Shown here piece by piece: positions 9,525 to 21,237 of a DNA stretch of 64,000 bases. The stretch covers positions 4,464,001-4,528,000 of the forward strand of contig NZ_CP034073.1 in assembly GCF_003855155.1 (NCBI RefSeq), read 5' to 3'. Each line of letters starts with the position of its first letter. The first letter of the stretch is position 1. The notes under the pieces were generated by a model, which saw only the letters and a list, made by a program, of their open reading frames with translations, searched no databases and had not been told where the DNA came from. The position numbers were made by a program, and so were the translations under genes. The DNA is from Shewanella psychromarinicola. Lineage in GTDB: Bacteria; Pseudomonadota; Gammaproteobacteria; Enterobacterales; Shewanellaceae.

Positions 9525-10262
9525 CTAATTTTTATTTTTTATATAGCTTACAAAAATTGGAAATATTTTTACGCCGTCAATAATATAACGTTTAAACAAT
9601 CTTTTCGGAGACTGGGATAACCTATAAAGCCACTCTAAAGATAAGTTTTGCAGAAAAACAGGTGCTCGTTTTTCTTCACCACTTAAAAACAAAAAAGATG
9701 CACCAACACATAAAGCCACACCAGTAGCACCTGATTCTTTTAATTTAGTAGATAATATTTCTTGTCTAGGGGACCCTACACAAATAAAAATTAATTTTGC
9801 CGGATTATCTAAAACAAAATTAACACATATATCAACTTCGTCGTCATTATCAATAAAACCCATAGGTGGATTATAATGATTCACTGAAGCCAATCTATAC
9901 TTGTCAGTAACAAATCTGATTGTTGCATCGGAACAACCAATAACCGTTATGGGATATTCTTTACTTGATATACTTTCTACTATTCTTTTAGTTAGATCAC
10001 TCCCTGGTATCACATTACCAATATCAACACGTGCAACTTTAGATAACAAATTTAGAACTCTGCTATCATTTACCGTTATATCAGCCTGTTCATATACTTT
10101 TTTAAAATCAGAATTTGAATTTAACCTGACTACATGGTCAACATTAGGAGTGACTACTGTAACGTATTTTTCATTGACGTTTAAAATAAGAGCAGTCAAA
10201 CTTTCAATAGAAAACCTATTAAAATTAACACCTAAAAAACTTACCTTAGTTAAAGTTTCCAT
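9525..10262 (-). CDS. WecG/TagA/CpsF-family glycosyltransferase
   Basis: Membrane-associated glycosyltransferase (GT26) that adds a sugar, often N-acetylmannosamine or glucuronate, to a lipid-linked precursor. 245 aa with family motifs: VTPNVDHVVRLN (near 37), the TVNDSRVLN block corresponding to ADG-type residues (near 82), VIPGSDL, MGFID and CVGSPRQEIL (about 175-185). Stop and the next start are adjacent to the GT gene at 10263. Acceptor and donor unknown. Ugd at the start of the operon could supply glucuronate as donor precursor. Confidence 0.92.
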   Translation of the reverse strand: METLTKVSFLGVNFNRFSIESLTALILNVNEKYVTVVTPNVDHVVRLNSNSDFKKVYEQADITVNDSRVLNLLSKVARVDIGNVIPGSDLTKRIVESISSKEYPITVIGCSDATIRFVTDKYRLASVNHYNPPMGFIDNDDEVDICVNFVLDNPAKLIFICVGSPRQEILSTKLKESGATGVALCVGASFLFLSGEEKRAPVFLQNLSLEWLYRLSQSPKRLFKRYIIDGVKIFPIFVSYIKNKN

Positions 10263-11057
10263 TTAACTTTTCCCAACGAAAAAATCAGACATTTTTATTT
10301 TCCCAAATAATAAGAAAACAAAACCAACTAAAACTTTTCTTAATGTAATTAAAAATAACGAAACCGAACGTAAACAATGATTTTTCAGAACACCGAAGGA
10401 ACCTTTGTAATATCTATACTTAAACTCAGCGACAGGATCTCTATGCCCAATTGCATCAGAGTTACTAAATAAAATATTTTTAGATAAAAGCATCGCTCTT
10501 ATAGCGAAATCAGTATCTTCCCCACCATTATTAATACTGCCAACACCGAAACTCTCATTAAATAACTTCAGTTTCATCACAATATCACTTTTATATATAG
10601 TCGTGTTTGAAGAAGCATTTTTAACTAACTTATAGGTACTATGGCTCTCTGTTGAATTTGGAATATCTACAGGATCTGAGCAAAACTTTGTATAAAACAA
10701 CTGTACATCATCATTCTTTATTAACTTATCGAACCAGCCCCAAAACTCGGTTGGGTACCAACAGTCGTCATCAGGAAAAGAAATATAATCATAATCATCT
10801 AACTCATTATAAAATTGGTTTATCAAAAAATTCCTGGCCTTTGATAATGAAATTATTTTTTTGCTATAATAGTACTTAGATAAATAATTGCTTGAACTAT
10901 TAAGAATCAACTTATTCTCTAGGTGGAAATTCTGAAATAGAACTGCGTGGACGAAGGTCACTTCATTATTTTGCGAAAACAAACTATTAGTTAATCTCAG
11001 AAAATCTGAATAATTATCTTCATTGTATATACATGTAGTTAATAGCAAAATTCTCAT
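10263..11057 (-). CDS. GT2-like glycosyltransferase
   Basis: 264 aa, predicted GT-A fold. N-terminal RILLLTTCIYNEDNY, an SKARNFLINQF segment (near 72), DYISFPDDDCWYP giving the DXD-like metal site (near 92-100) and GGEDTDFAIRAM (near 175), the ED acceptor/base motif. Ends in hydrophobic/basic segments that suggest inner-membrane association. Its start overlaps the wzy-like gene stop by four bases. Substrates cannot be deduced. Confidence 0.85.
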   Translation of the reverse strand: MRILLLTTCIYNEDNYSDFLRLTNSLFSQNNEVTFVHAVLFQNFHLENKLILNSSSNYLSKYYYSKKIISLSKARNFLINQFYNELDDYDYISFPDDDCWYPTEFWGWFDKLIKNDDVQLFYTKFCSDPVDIPNSTESHSTYKLVKNASSNTTIYKSDIVMKLKLFNESFGVGSINNGGEDTDFAIRAMLLSKNILFSNSDAIGHRDPVAEFKYRYYKGSFGVLKNHCLRSVSLFLITLRKVLVGFVFLLFGKIKMSDFFVGKS

Positions 11058-12292
11058 AAATTAATTCCTAAATAAAAAGCTGGAGAGTCAAAAACAAAAT
11101 CCATAAACTGACCATAGTAAGAATAAGACGTATAAGTAAGTTTTAGATTAAAATACAAAAATGATAGGGCGAAAGAAACAATAAAAATAAAAAAATCTGA
11201 ATATCGATAAGCTGACAGCTTTGAACTAATAAAATTAAGAAAAATAAAATAAACCAACCATTTAAAAGAGTCGTAAAACGTCAAGAACCTTAATGGTAGA
11301 AATAAACTCGCGTGCGAAAAAAGTAAGGCGACAAAGAATAACAATAAGAACCTGTATATATTCCTATGTCTAGAATCATAAAGAAAAACAACTATTGCAC
11401 TCAAAGTAAAAAGGGAAAAGTCAATTAACTTAACTATAGCCCCTCGAGACTGGTCTTCTAATTCCTCATAATTACCACTTAGGCTAAAATATGCTAATAC
11501 ATAAATAAATGATAAAATACTGGTAAACAAAAAAACTAATTTGTATGAAATATAATTTAGATTATATAGACAAAACAAAAATATTATGGCGACAATCAAT
11601 ACCGTTGAATTATGAGTTAACACTGAAACGACTGCAAATAAGAAACAAAGCTTTGGTTTTTTTATATACATAAAATAAAATGATAAAACCACTAACGAAC
11701 TAGCTACTTGCTGCCGAATTAAATTATATGCATTACCAAAGTCATAAAAAACTAACATTTGAAATAAAACTAATGAAAAACAAATCAAAACCGAAACTCG
11801 TTCAATTTTGCAAATTTGTATAATGACAAAAGTGGGTATTAGGTAAATAAAGCAATGGACCCAAAAAATATAAAATGGATAATAACCATTAGTAAGTTTA
11901 CTCGATATATAGACCAATAAATGATAGAAGGGTTCGGTAGGTTTTAGAGAAATATTTGCTAGATCATCCTCAAAAGCACTAGTAAATCCTAATTGATAAT
12001 CAGCAAAGTTTTTAAAGTAAGAGTAATACCAGGCTAAATCGTTACCAATATGAAAAAAATCTCTGTTGAAATTTATAACAATAAAAAATAAAGTGAGAGA
12101 AATGGGAATTGTTTTTAAAAATTTATAGTCATTTGTATAAACAACTAAAAAAGTACAACATATAAAAGATAAAAAGGGTGTGACAAAAGAGAATAAAAAT
12201 ATAAATATATAAAAAAGATACAAATTCAAATCACTAATATCATCATTAAAATTAGCGAGTTCAAAATCATTATTATTTGATAAATTGCTCAC
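11054..12292 (-). CDS. EpsG-like O-antigen/EPS polymerase (Wzy role)
   Basis: 412 aa with roughly ten predicted TM segments and very high Phe/Ile/Leu content. The stretch NAYNLIRQQVASSLVVLS (near 190) and VLTHNSTVLIV (near 225) resemble the EpsG family, whose RQ and H residues lie in these loops. A multi-TM protein of this size beside GTs and a flippase is the expected periplasmic polymerase of a Wzx/Wzy pathway. It is the only Wzy candidate in the cluster. Overlaps the downstream GT start; abuts the upstream GT stop. Confidence 0.82.
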   Translation of the reverse strand: MSNLSNNNDFELANFNDDISDLNLYLFYIFIFLFSFVTPFLSFICCTFLVVYTNDYKFLKTIPISLTLFFIVINFNRDFFHIGNDLAWYYSYFKNFADYQLGFTSAFEDDLANISLKPTEPFYHLLVYISSKLTNGYYPFYIFWVHCFIYLIPTFVIIQICKIERVSVLICFSLVLFQMLVFYDFGNAYNLIRQQVASSLVVLSFYFMYIKKPKLCFLFAVVSVLTHNSTVLIVAIIFLFCLYNLNYISYKLVFLFTSILSFIYVLAYFSLSGNYEELEDQSRGAIVKLIDFSLFTLSAIVVFLYDSRHRNIYRFLLLFFVALLFSHASLFLPLRFLTFYDSFKWLVYFIFLNFISSKLSAYRYSDFFIFIVSFALSFLYFNLKLTYTSYSYYGQFMDFVFDSPAFYLGINL

Positions 12293-13261
12293 TTAACTTT
12301 TACCCTTTAACCTATAAGCCACTCTTTTTATAATAAAAGGTAAGCCATCAATAGTTCTTAAGGCATAAAGAAATGATTTAAAAGTAACGAATAGACTACT
12401 CTCATCTTTGTTAATCGAGTAAAACAAACGTTTAGTGCCTATAAACCTTTTTATAAAAGTATTTAACCTTGGCATCACAATATAATAAAAACATAATAAG
12501 CTCTTCCTATCTGTAATAATACTTTTCAACCTAGCGTAGTCATCTCTTTCTAATTCAAGATTTTCGAGTAATTGATATTCATATTCAAATCTAAGCTTAA
12601 CGGTCTGATAAGAACAAGTTTTATTAGAAATCCTGTATTCATCGTGATCTACGTGTATGAACGTAGGTTTGTTAAAATAAAATACATTTAAGTCATTTAA
12701 GTGTATTTTTAGTATTAGCACATGATCTTGATATTTTTTACAATTATCAAATCCGCCTATAAGCAACAAAGCTTCTTTTCTTGCCATGACCATCGGCGTG
12801 TAACAATTTCCATCTTCAAGTAAATCATATGATGTCACGCCTCTAAATTGACAGAAGTCTAACTGATAATTTTTACCATTAAATTTAGAGAACATATCGC
12901 TACAACAGACGTCACATTCAGTCTGCTGAGTAAAAAAATCAAGCTTATCTAAAGTTTCTTCAATTAAAAGCATATCATCGTCATCAAGAAAAGTAACAAC
13001 TGATGTATTAGCAATTTCAATCCCTTTATTACGAGCTATACAAGCACCTGAGTTTATCTCTAATGCGTAATAAAGTAAGTTATTTGAAAATTCAGAAGAA
13101 ATACTATCAATTAATTTCTTGGTTACAATTTGGTTAGTAGTATTTAGACCATTATCATCAATAACGACAATAAATATTCTTGGATGCATACAAGAGTATA
13201 TTGATTGTAAAATCTTATCAGCTCTTCCATATGTGGGTATTACAACTGTTAATTTGTTCAA
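12293..13261 (-). CDS. GT2 family glycosyltransferase
   Basis: 322 aa. A classic GT2 N terminus: LTVVIPTYGRADKI, VVIDDNGLN (near 32), SGACIARNKGI (near 73) and VVTFLDDDDMLL giving the DXD metal site (near 88-99). A FDNCKKYQDHVLILKIH segment (near 170) corresponds to the acceptor-site ED/QD motif. The C-terminal 100 residues are basic with hydrophobic patches, consistent with peripheral membrane binding. Part of the tightly packed AT-rich core; sugar specificity unknown. Confidence 0.9.
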   Translation of the reverse strand: MNKLTVVIPTYGRADKILQSIYSCMHPRIFIVVIDDNGLNTTNQIVTKKLIDSISSEFSNNLLYYALEINSGACIARNKGIEIANTSVVTFLDDDDMLLIEETLDKLDFFTQQTECDVCCSDMFSKFNGKNYQLDFCQFRGVTSYDLLEDGNCYTPMVMARKEALLLIGGFDNCKKYQDHVLILKIHLNDLNVFYFNKPTFIHVDHDEYRISNKTCSYQTVKLRFEYEYQLLENLELERDDYARLKSIITDRKSLLCFYYIVMPRLNTFIKRFIGTKRLFYSINKDESSLFVTFKSFLYALRTIDGLPFIIKRVAYRLKGKS

Positions 13262-13282
13262 AAAACCACCTTGAAATAAAAT

Positions 13283-14224
13283 TTACTTTCCCAATACAAA
13301 ATATTTAACGTGAGTATTACTACTAAATATTTTATCAGTCACAATCGGACCTAAAACACCTAACACAAGTCCAATAAGGAATATTATTTCCATATCAAAA
13401 AAACCTATTTTATTTAAAATAATACGTGATGAAGCTGTAAAGAAAACATGAAAAAGATAAATAGAAAAAGAATACAAACCAATATATGCAAGTATTCTAA
13501 CTCTTAACTTTAGTAAAAAAAGAAAAATACATGACATAAAACCTACAATAATTGTCTCAGCTCTACCATCGAAATCAATAAAGATTTTAAATATAAATAC
13601 AAATGAAACAACCAATAATAACAAATACAATTTATGACTAAAAGATTGATATCGTGTAGTCATCATTCCATACAAAAAAAATGGCAATAAATAAACAAAA
13701 CCTGAAAGTGAGAAGTAATTAACCTCAACGCCATACAAGTAAATTGATATGCAAATTAAGATTAAAAAACATGATATAAAGAAGTTATCAAAAGCCTTAT
13801 AATACTCCAATAAAACTACAAAACAAAAAACTAAGAATATTGCTTCTAAGAACCAATAATGGCCTACTGGAATGATATGAATAAATTTTAAATCAATATC
13901 ACCACCGTTTGTCCCTGGAATGTAATACTGTAAAAGCGCAAATAGCGTTCCAACTGTCAAAAGAGGATAAAGCAGTCTGCTGGTTTTCTTTTTTATAAAA
14001 ACAAAATAATCAGACCTTATTGGCCGAAAGCCATATAAAACCCCAGATATAAAAGCAAACAAAGGCATTCGAATATAAACAAATAAATCATTAATTTCTC
14101 TGAGTAAACCTGTACTTATTTTCATTCCTTGCATCGGTGTTGAACCAATAACATGATAGCTGACTAATAATATACATGCGATACCTCTTAGTGTATCTAT
14201 TTGCATTTTTCTATTATCTATCAC
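13283..14224 (-). CDS. acyltransferase 3 family protein (EPS O-acetylation)
   Basis: 313 aa with about ten TM segments. The N-terminal QIDTLRGIACILLVSYHV has the invariant Arg and the His of the acyltransferase 3 (OafA/WcaF-like) family; RMPLFAFISG (near 52) is the second conserved block and FIKKKTSRLLYP the third. Expected to acetylate a sugar of the repeat unit from cytoplasmic acetyl-CoA, across or at the inner membrane. The 301-base gap before it (14225-14525) is very AT-rich, and I see no clear terminator there. Confidence 0.9.
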   Translation of the reverse strand: MIDNRKMQIDTLRGIACILLVSYHVIGSTPMQGMKISTGLLREINDLFVYIRMPLFAFISGVLYGFRPIRSDYFVFIKKKTSRLLYPLLTVGTLFALLQYYIPGTNGGDIDLKFIHIIPVGHYWFLEAIFLVFCFVVLLEYYKAFDNFFISCFLILICISIYLYGVEVNYFSLSGFVYLLPFFLYGMMTTRYQSFSHKLYLLLLVVSFVFIFKIFIDFDGRAETIIVGFMSCIFLFLLKLRVRILAYIGLYSFSIYLFHVFFTASSRIILNKIGFFDMEIIFLIGLVLGVLGPIVTDKIFSSNTHVKYFVLGK

Positions 14225-14525
14225 AAACTAACCTTAATTTAATTAAAAATATAAACCACCCTATAAACTAAATTAAGCTTTAAACATTAATGATATTATT
14301 TACGCTCATTAAAAAAGCTCAAGTTAGTCGCCACTTTCTGATAGAATAAAGACATCACCTAGCAAATAATTAACAATTAAAAACTTATAACTTCAATGAC
14401 AACCATTCACAAAATACAGGTTAGCACTTGCAGTTATTCTAATTAATTACTTATTTTAATATTTAAAATACTATGAGTATGGATGAAAGTTATTAATAAC
14501 AATTTAAGGATAATAAATAAAAATT
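14225..14525. other. AT-rich intergenic gap
   Basis: About 300 bases between the flippase and acyltransferase genes. No open frame with a plausible start, no strong inverted repeat followed by T residues and no recognisable operator were seen. It may be the scar of a lost gene in this AT-rich region. Confidence 0.4.
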
Positions 14526-15845
14526 CTACTTAACAACCATAAAAAACATTAAAGCAACACCTATGAGTGTGGTCAATATTCTTTTTAAAGTGTGCCAAGC
14601 TCCTGATGGCAGCAAATATTTACCCATAATATAATAACATTGTATATAATTTACGAATGAACTAAATACGATTGCCCAGCTTAGCAATTCTAAATCGTTC
14701 ATCAAAACACCAATGACTATCCCAGTTACATTTGTACAAAAAGCAAATAACCCACATTTAAGCATCAAATCAGTTCTACCTGCTGCTTGATAGAAACCGC
14801 CACTTGTACTCATAACTATTTGAATTGGAATTGATACGGATAATATTTCTAATAACGGAGTTACTCCATACCACTGCTCACCAAGCAAAATATAAACTAT
14901 TTCTTCAGATAAAAAACAAATAACAACACCGACGAACAAACCTATTATTGAAATAACAATTATGAATTTATTGTGAAGCGTTTCAAATTTATAAAGATCA
15001 TTTTTCAACTCCATCATAACAGGCTGTATTGCAGGTGACATAGCAAATGTGAGCAACAACAAAGGATAACGCATTAATTGATAAGCTTTATCATAAATAC
15101 CTAAGCTAACTGTTCCTAAATACTTACCAACAAGAATATTATCTAAATTTCTTGAAAAATAATTTAAGAAATTAAATCCCGCCTGATGTTTTGAAAAAGC
15201 TAGTATTTTGTATGTATGCGATAACTCTTTACCAAACCACGGCATACCTATTTCTGTATTTTTTGAACCTAGAACAACTAAGATGTACTTTATAAATGCT
15301 ACTGTTAAAGGTTTTAATGATAATGCCCATATAGGCTCTAAATAATACAGTGATACCAATACGACAACAATTGAAATCACTTCAGCTATAGCTTCACATC
15401 TAGCTATAGATATAAATTTTTTATCACGATTGAATGATGCTAAAGGAACAATAATAGCTGTATTAAAGATAATACTTATTGCGACAGGAATAACTAAATA
15501 TTGATATATTTCATTATTATAAAACCATGAAATCAATGGTGATGCCGCAAAAAACAATATCGACACAAAAACACCTAAAATCCAAGTAAAGCTGTATATA
15601 CCATCACGCATTTCTTTTGGGATTTTAGCTTCATTAACCAATGCAGGCCCAAAACCCATCTCACTGACTAAAGCAAAAAATACTGAAAACACTTGAATAA
15701 TAGCAAATATACCAAACGTTTCAGGGCTGAACATTCTAGCTAATATCATCATCGATAATAACTGTACAGCATAAACTAAATATCTCCCCGTCATACTATG
15801 TAATATTGATTTTATTAACTTTTTATCTATCGTAACCTCAGGCAT
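14526..15845 (-). CDS. Wzx-type polysaccharide flippase (MOP superfamily)
   Basis: Flips the lipid-linked repeat unit across the inner membrane for Wzy polymerisation. 439 aa with 12 or more TM segments. MTGRYLVYAVQLLSMMILARMFSPETFGIFA (read in two parts around residues 18-48) is the typical N terminus of the PST/WzxC-like group, and FNFLNYFSRNLDNILVGK-type sequence near 230 starts the second half. Only one flippase is present, matching one polymerase candidate. It precedes the acyltransferase in transcription order after the remnant region. Confidence 0.92.
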   Translation of the reverse strand: MPEVTIDKKLIKSILHSMTGRYLVYAVQLLSMMILARMFSPETFGIFAIIQVFSVFFALVSEMGFGPALVNEAKIPKEMRDGIYSFTWILGVFVSILFFAASPLISWFYNNEIYQYLVIPVAISIIFNTAIIVPLASFNRDKKFISIARCEAIAEVISIVVVLVSLYYLEPIWALSLKPLTVAFIKYILVVLGSKNTEIGMPWFGKELSHTYKILAFSKHQAGFNFLNYFSRNLDNILVGKYLGTVSLGIYDKAYQLMRYPLLLLTFAMSPAIQPVMMELKNDLYKFETLHNKFIIVISIIGLFVGVVICFLSEEIVYILLGEQWYGVTPLLEILSVSIPIQIVMSTSGGFYQAAGRTDLMLKCGLFAFCTNVTGIVIGVLMNDLELLSWAIVFSSFVNYIQCYYIMGKYLLPSGAWHTLKRILTTLIGVALMFFMVVK

Positions 15846-17719
<1,874 letters not shown>

Positions 17720-17896
17720 TAATCCCTCAACAATCAAAACAAAGTCAAATTTTATTTAATTAAGCTAAATACTTATCGATCAATATATTATTTTGACTTT
17801 ACAAGATAATTTAAAATCCGAGTAGAACCTATTGATTTACAAAGCTGATATTAACACTGCACGTGCCAATTAATCATATATTTATCCGATATAATT

Positions 17897-19063
17897 TCAA
17901 TCATTCCCAAACAGGTCTCTGGTATACACTTTATCGGCTACATCACTTAACTCATCTGCAGCTCTATTAGATACAATCACATCCGCATCTGCTTTAAACT
18001 GTTCGAGATCACGATAGACTGTCGAATGATAGAATTCATCTTGCACTAATACGGGTTCGTAAATTATAACTTCAACACCTTTGGCTTTAATGCGCTTCAT
18101 TACCCCTTGAATACTTGAAGCCCTGAAGTTGTCTGATCCTGACTTCATTATTAAACGATAAATACCCACTTTTTTAGGATTACGCTTTAAAATTGACTCG
18201 GCAATAAAATCTTTACGGGTAGTATTGGCGTCGACGATTGCGCCAATAAGATTGTTGGGGACATCTGAATAATTTGCTCTAAGTTGCTTGGTGTCTTTAG
18301 GTAAGCAATAGCCACCATAACCAAAAGAAGGGTTGTTATAGTGATTACCAATCCGTGGGTCTAAGCACACACCATCGATAATTTGTTTACTGTCCAGGCA
18401 ACGTGACTCCGCATAAGTGTCTAACTCATTAAAGTATGCAACACGCAATGCGAGATAAGTATTAGAAAAAAGTTTCACCGCTTCGGCTTCACTTGAGTGA
18501 GTAAATAAAACTTGAATATCTTTTTTAATTGCACCTTGCAACAGTAAGTTAGCAAAAATTCGCGCGCGCTCGCTTTGCTCACCCACAATGATACGTGATG
18601 GATACAAATTGTCGTGTAGTGCCTTACCCTCTCTTAGGAACTCAGGCGAGAACATAATGTTATTGGATGCAAACTCTTGCTTAATCCGTTCGGTATAACC
18701 TACAGGAACAGTAGATTTGATCACCATTATGGCATTCGGGTTAATGCTAATGATATCTTTAATCACAGATTCAACTGACGATGTATTAAAATAGTTCGCC
18801 ACAGGGTCGTAATCAGTAGGTGTGGCAATGATGACAAAATCTGCTTGTTGATAAGCAGTGACTTTGTCTTGCGTTGCCGTAAAGTTAAGCTTTTTGTTAG
18901 CTAAAAAGTCTTCTATTTCTGTGTCGACAATCGGTGATATTTTATCATTAAGTTGGTTAATTTTTTCTTTAACGATATCGACAGCTACTACCTCATTATG
19001 TTGCGCCAGAAGCATGGCATTTGATAAGCCTACGTAACCAGTACCTGCGATTGCAATTTTCAT
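17897..19063 (-). CDS. ugd: UDP-glucose 6-dehydrogenase
   Basis: Oxidises UDP-glucose to UDP-glucuronate, a precursor for acidic EPS. The start at 19063 gives [18 protein letters not shown], the usual N terminus with the NAD-binding GxGYVG loop, and 388 aa, the usual bacterial length; upstream in-frame codons would add a basic tail without homology value. [11 protein letters not shown] (near 145) and the catalytic Cys in [15 protein letters not shown] (near 250) are present. First gene of the operon after the JUMPStart leader. A UDP-ManNAc dehydrogenase is less likely given length and motif. Confidence 0.95.
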   Translation of the reverse strand: MKIAIAGTGYVGLSNAMLLAQHNEVVAVDIVKEKINQLNDKISPIVDTEIEDFLANKKLNFTATQDKVTAYQQADFVIIATPTDYDPVANYFNTSSVESVIKDIISINPNAIMVIKSTVPVGYTERIKQEFASNNIMFSPEFLREGKALHDNLYPSRIIVGEQSERARIFANLLLQGAIKKDIQVLFTHSSEAEAVKLFSNTYLALRVAYFNELDTYAESRCLDSKQIIDGVCLDPRIGNHYNNPSFGYGGYCLPKDTKQLRANYSDVPNNLIGAIVDANTTRKDFIAESILKRNPKKVGIYRLIMKSGSDNFRASSIQGVMKRIKAKGVEVIIYEPVLVQDEFYHSTVYRDLEQFKADADVIVSNRAADELSDVADKVYTRDLFGND

Positions 19064-19201
19064 ATAGACAAACATCCTGTTGATCTTAAATATCTTTTTT
19101 ATTCGAAACATCCAGAGCATATTGTTAAGTACATGCACTTATGAATCTCGTTAATAGTCAAAGGCAAACATTTAGAGCTGAGGTCGCCAACATAAATATT
19201 T

Positions 19202-19271
19202 AAAGATGACAGCGAAGAGTAAAACCGGCTCCTGCTATTTCATCAATCCATTGGAGCTTCTAATTTGTTGT
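19202..19271 (-). repeat. degenerate second copy of the JUMPStart region
   Basis: The plus-strand sequence here begins AAGATGACAGCGAA and ends with ATTGGAGCTTCTAATTTGTT. It parallels AAGATGACGGCGTAA (from 19342) and ATTGCAGCTTCCAGATTGCT (19401-19420) at the true JUMPStart element: 17 of 22 bases match across the AGCTT block. The ops part itself is not conserved. It may be an old tandem duplication of the leader, about 138 bases apart. Confidence 0.3.
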
Positions 19272-19383
19272 TCCGGTAATATTGTTAATCCTGAATCGCC
19301 CTTTGAATAAAATGACAACAAAGTCTTCAACGAAAAACATGTGAAGATGACGGCGTAAGATTTTAACGGATAGTAAAAAAAGA

Positions 19384-19421
19384 CACGCTACCGCCACTAG
19401 ATTGCAGCTTCCAGATTGCTG
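19384..19421 (-). promoter_or_regulatory. JUMPStart with ops element (RfaH recruitment)
   Basis: The minus strand reads GGCGGTAGCGTG (19395-19384), a 12/12 match to the operon polarity suppressor element that pauses RNA polymerase and recruits RfaH. Immediately upstream the order CAGCAATCTGGAAGCTG follows the conserved JUMPStart pattern. It sits about 320 bases before ugd, the usual leader position. RfaH recruited here would be expected to suppress Rho termination along the 19-kb EPS operon and its AT-rich core. The rfaH gene is not in this window. Confidence 0.9.
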
Positions 19422-20532
19422 TGACACCTTTCAAGTTTTTGATTATGTGACTTTTATCTTTAATAATGAAAAAGTAAAATGAATCCTTTTTATGTCCTGT
19501 ATACACAATATAGTTGATGGTGAGTTTTAGGCATTATCGATACCTAAATAAAATCAGCCACCAACAATCATTTTCAAGTGAATTAACAACACGTATGACA
19601 CCTAAAGTGATGTAGTGGGATGCAGCGAAACAATAATGATATGAGATCACATCGGTAAACTAATGAAACAAATCATCTGATGATTGGCTTCAACACAGTT
19701 ATCATTTGCGTCATGCCTTGTTTAAAATTTCCCTTTCTACTTTCTGTTTTACGTAAATATTGTTTCGTTCAGTATTAACTATAGTTTATACGTTAACTTA
19801 ATGACTTTTTTTTGACGGTTTTTAACATTTAGCTGTTATTTTGACACTTTTTTGTTACATTTAAAATCAAACGCCATCAACTTACTACTTTTGTTCTAGT
19901 AATTCTGGAAGACATTTGCTAAAAAGACTCAGTTTATTGGCTTTTACATTGCACAATCAGATTACAGTTTGCATTCACATTTCCAGTGTGGTTTTGCACC
20001 CGTATGTAGCTTAACTAAATAAGATGCTTTGTTTTTGTGCATCATAAAAAATCTTATTCTAGCCATTTAGCTTAATGGTTAGTTAATTGATAGCAAAGTA
20101 GTAACAATACCGAATAAAAATAAACCCTTGTTTTAATTGATAAAAAATTATTCTAGAGCGTTGATAATTTAACATTTCCGTCTGATCTGCTATCCCTTTC
20201 AATTAATAGTTTAGCTGAGAATACTAGCCACACTCATGTGCTAACCTAAAAAGCTCATCATTTACATTTTTATAACAATAAGCGTGCCATTATATTGACA
20301 CTATCAAAATTCAATCCTTTTAATGAGTAGATTAGGTCGTTATTTTGAACGGCGTTTTTTGTCGTACTTTCGAAGTATGCCTGCTGTTAATGTTGTGTCT
20401 TTATGCTCTCGTTTTGAAATTTCATCATCATTGCATTGTCGTTTAAGCAAAAACTGACTTATGATATTTCTGATTTACAACATTTTGCTAACATCATTAC
20501 CCTGTAATCACTAACCATAACTGCAGTGGGAT

Positions 20533-21210
20533 TTGCGTATTAAATTCGTGTTGTGTTGCATCGATAGATACCGCCATTGGCTTCTAATCTCAGTGGTATC
20601 TTCGGCTGTCTGCATTGCCACAATAACGGATGATTTATTTACTGAGGATTTTTTTAAACTTATCGAGCTGCGCTATAGTTCGGACAGCGTTGAGGACTTT
20701 AGTGACTGGCGTGACACTATTAATAAAGGCACTACGTTAGGTGATTATGAGCGCTTGCATTTAGCCAACCAGTTTGCTAATCGGCGGATCCGTTTTGTGA
20801 GTGACAGTGACCATTGGCATAAAAGTGATTATTGGGCTACCCCGCTTGAATCATTAGGGACTAAAGGTGGTGATTGTGAAGACTTTGCTATTTTTAAATA
20901 TTTTACCTTAAAGGCCATGGGTGTGGATGAAAATAAAATGCGCTTGAGGTATGTAAGAGCACTGTTGATTAACGAACCCCATATGGTGCTGATTTATTTT
21001 GAAAACCCTAAGGCGATGCCTTTGGTGCTAGATAATTTAAAAACTACCATTTTACCTGCCGACCAACGCCGAGATTTAAAACCTGTATATTCATTTAATG
21101 GCCAAGGATTATGGTTAGCAAAGGCGCAAGGTCTTAGTACAGCCAAGCCCAACAGCGGCGGGACAAAAAATTGGACTGATTTAGTCAATCGAATTGAAAA
21201 CGGCGAATAA
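20533..21210 (+). CDS. lapG: LapG-type periplasmic cysteine protease
   Basis: Transglutaminase-like cysteine peptidase that cleaves the N terminus of a LapA-type giant adhesin, releasing the cell from surfaces. 225 aa with an uncleaved or signal-like N terminus (hydrophobic residues 16-31). The triad fits the family: Cys115 in TKGGDCEDFAIF, His150 in NEPHMVLIYF and Asp167 in LVLDNLK. The WHKSDYWATPLESL block before the Cys is also diagnostic. Start is TTG at 20533; GTGGG lies just upstream. Followed after 27 bases by lapD, its c-di-GMP-controlled inhibitor. No adhesin gene is in the window. Confidence 0.93.
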   Translation: MRIKFVLCCIDRYRHWLLISVVSSAVCIATITDDLFTEDFFKLIELRYSSDSVEDFSDWRDTINKGTTLGDYERLHLANQFANRRIRFVSDSDHWHKSDYWATPLESLGTKGGDCEDFAIFKYFTLKAMGVDENKMRLRYVRALLINEPHMVLIYFENPKAMPLVLDNLKTTILPADQRRDLKPVYSFNGQGLWLAKAQGLSTAKPNSGGTKNWTDLVNRIENGE

Positions 21211-21237
21211 ACTGAACAAAAGGAACCGGAGTGAGCC

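Larger units (their letters stand above)
19064..20532. other. 1.47-kb intergenic region between divergent EPS and lap operons
   Basis: No supported gene. On the minus strand it holds the JUMPStart/ops element (19384-19421) and a degenerate look-alike (19202-19271), both in the EPS leader. The 19430-20530 part is AT-rich with many T-runs, as expected for promoter DNA of two divergent operons, but I cannot assign a -35/-10 pair with confidence. The long distance leaves room for several regulator sites or an sRNA; none was identified. Confidence 0.6.

Noticed and set aside
19064..19138. 25-residue N-terminal extension of Ugd
   Set aside because: The NAD-binding motif must be near the N terminus; the extension is Met/Ile/Lys-rich with no conserved sequence.
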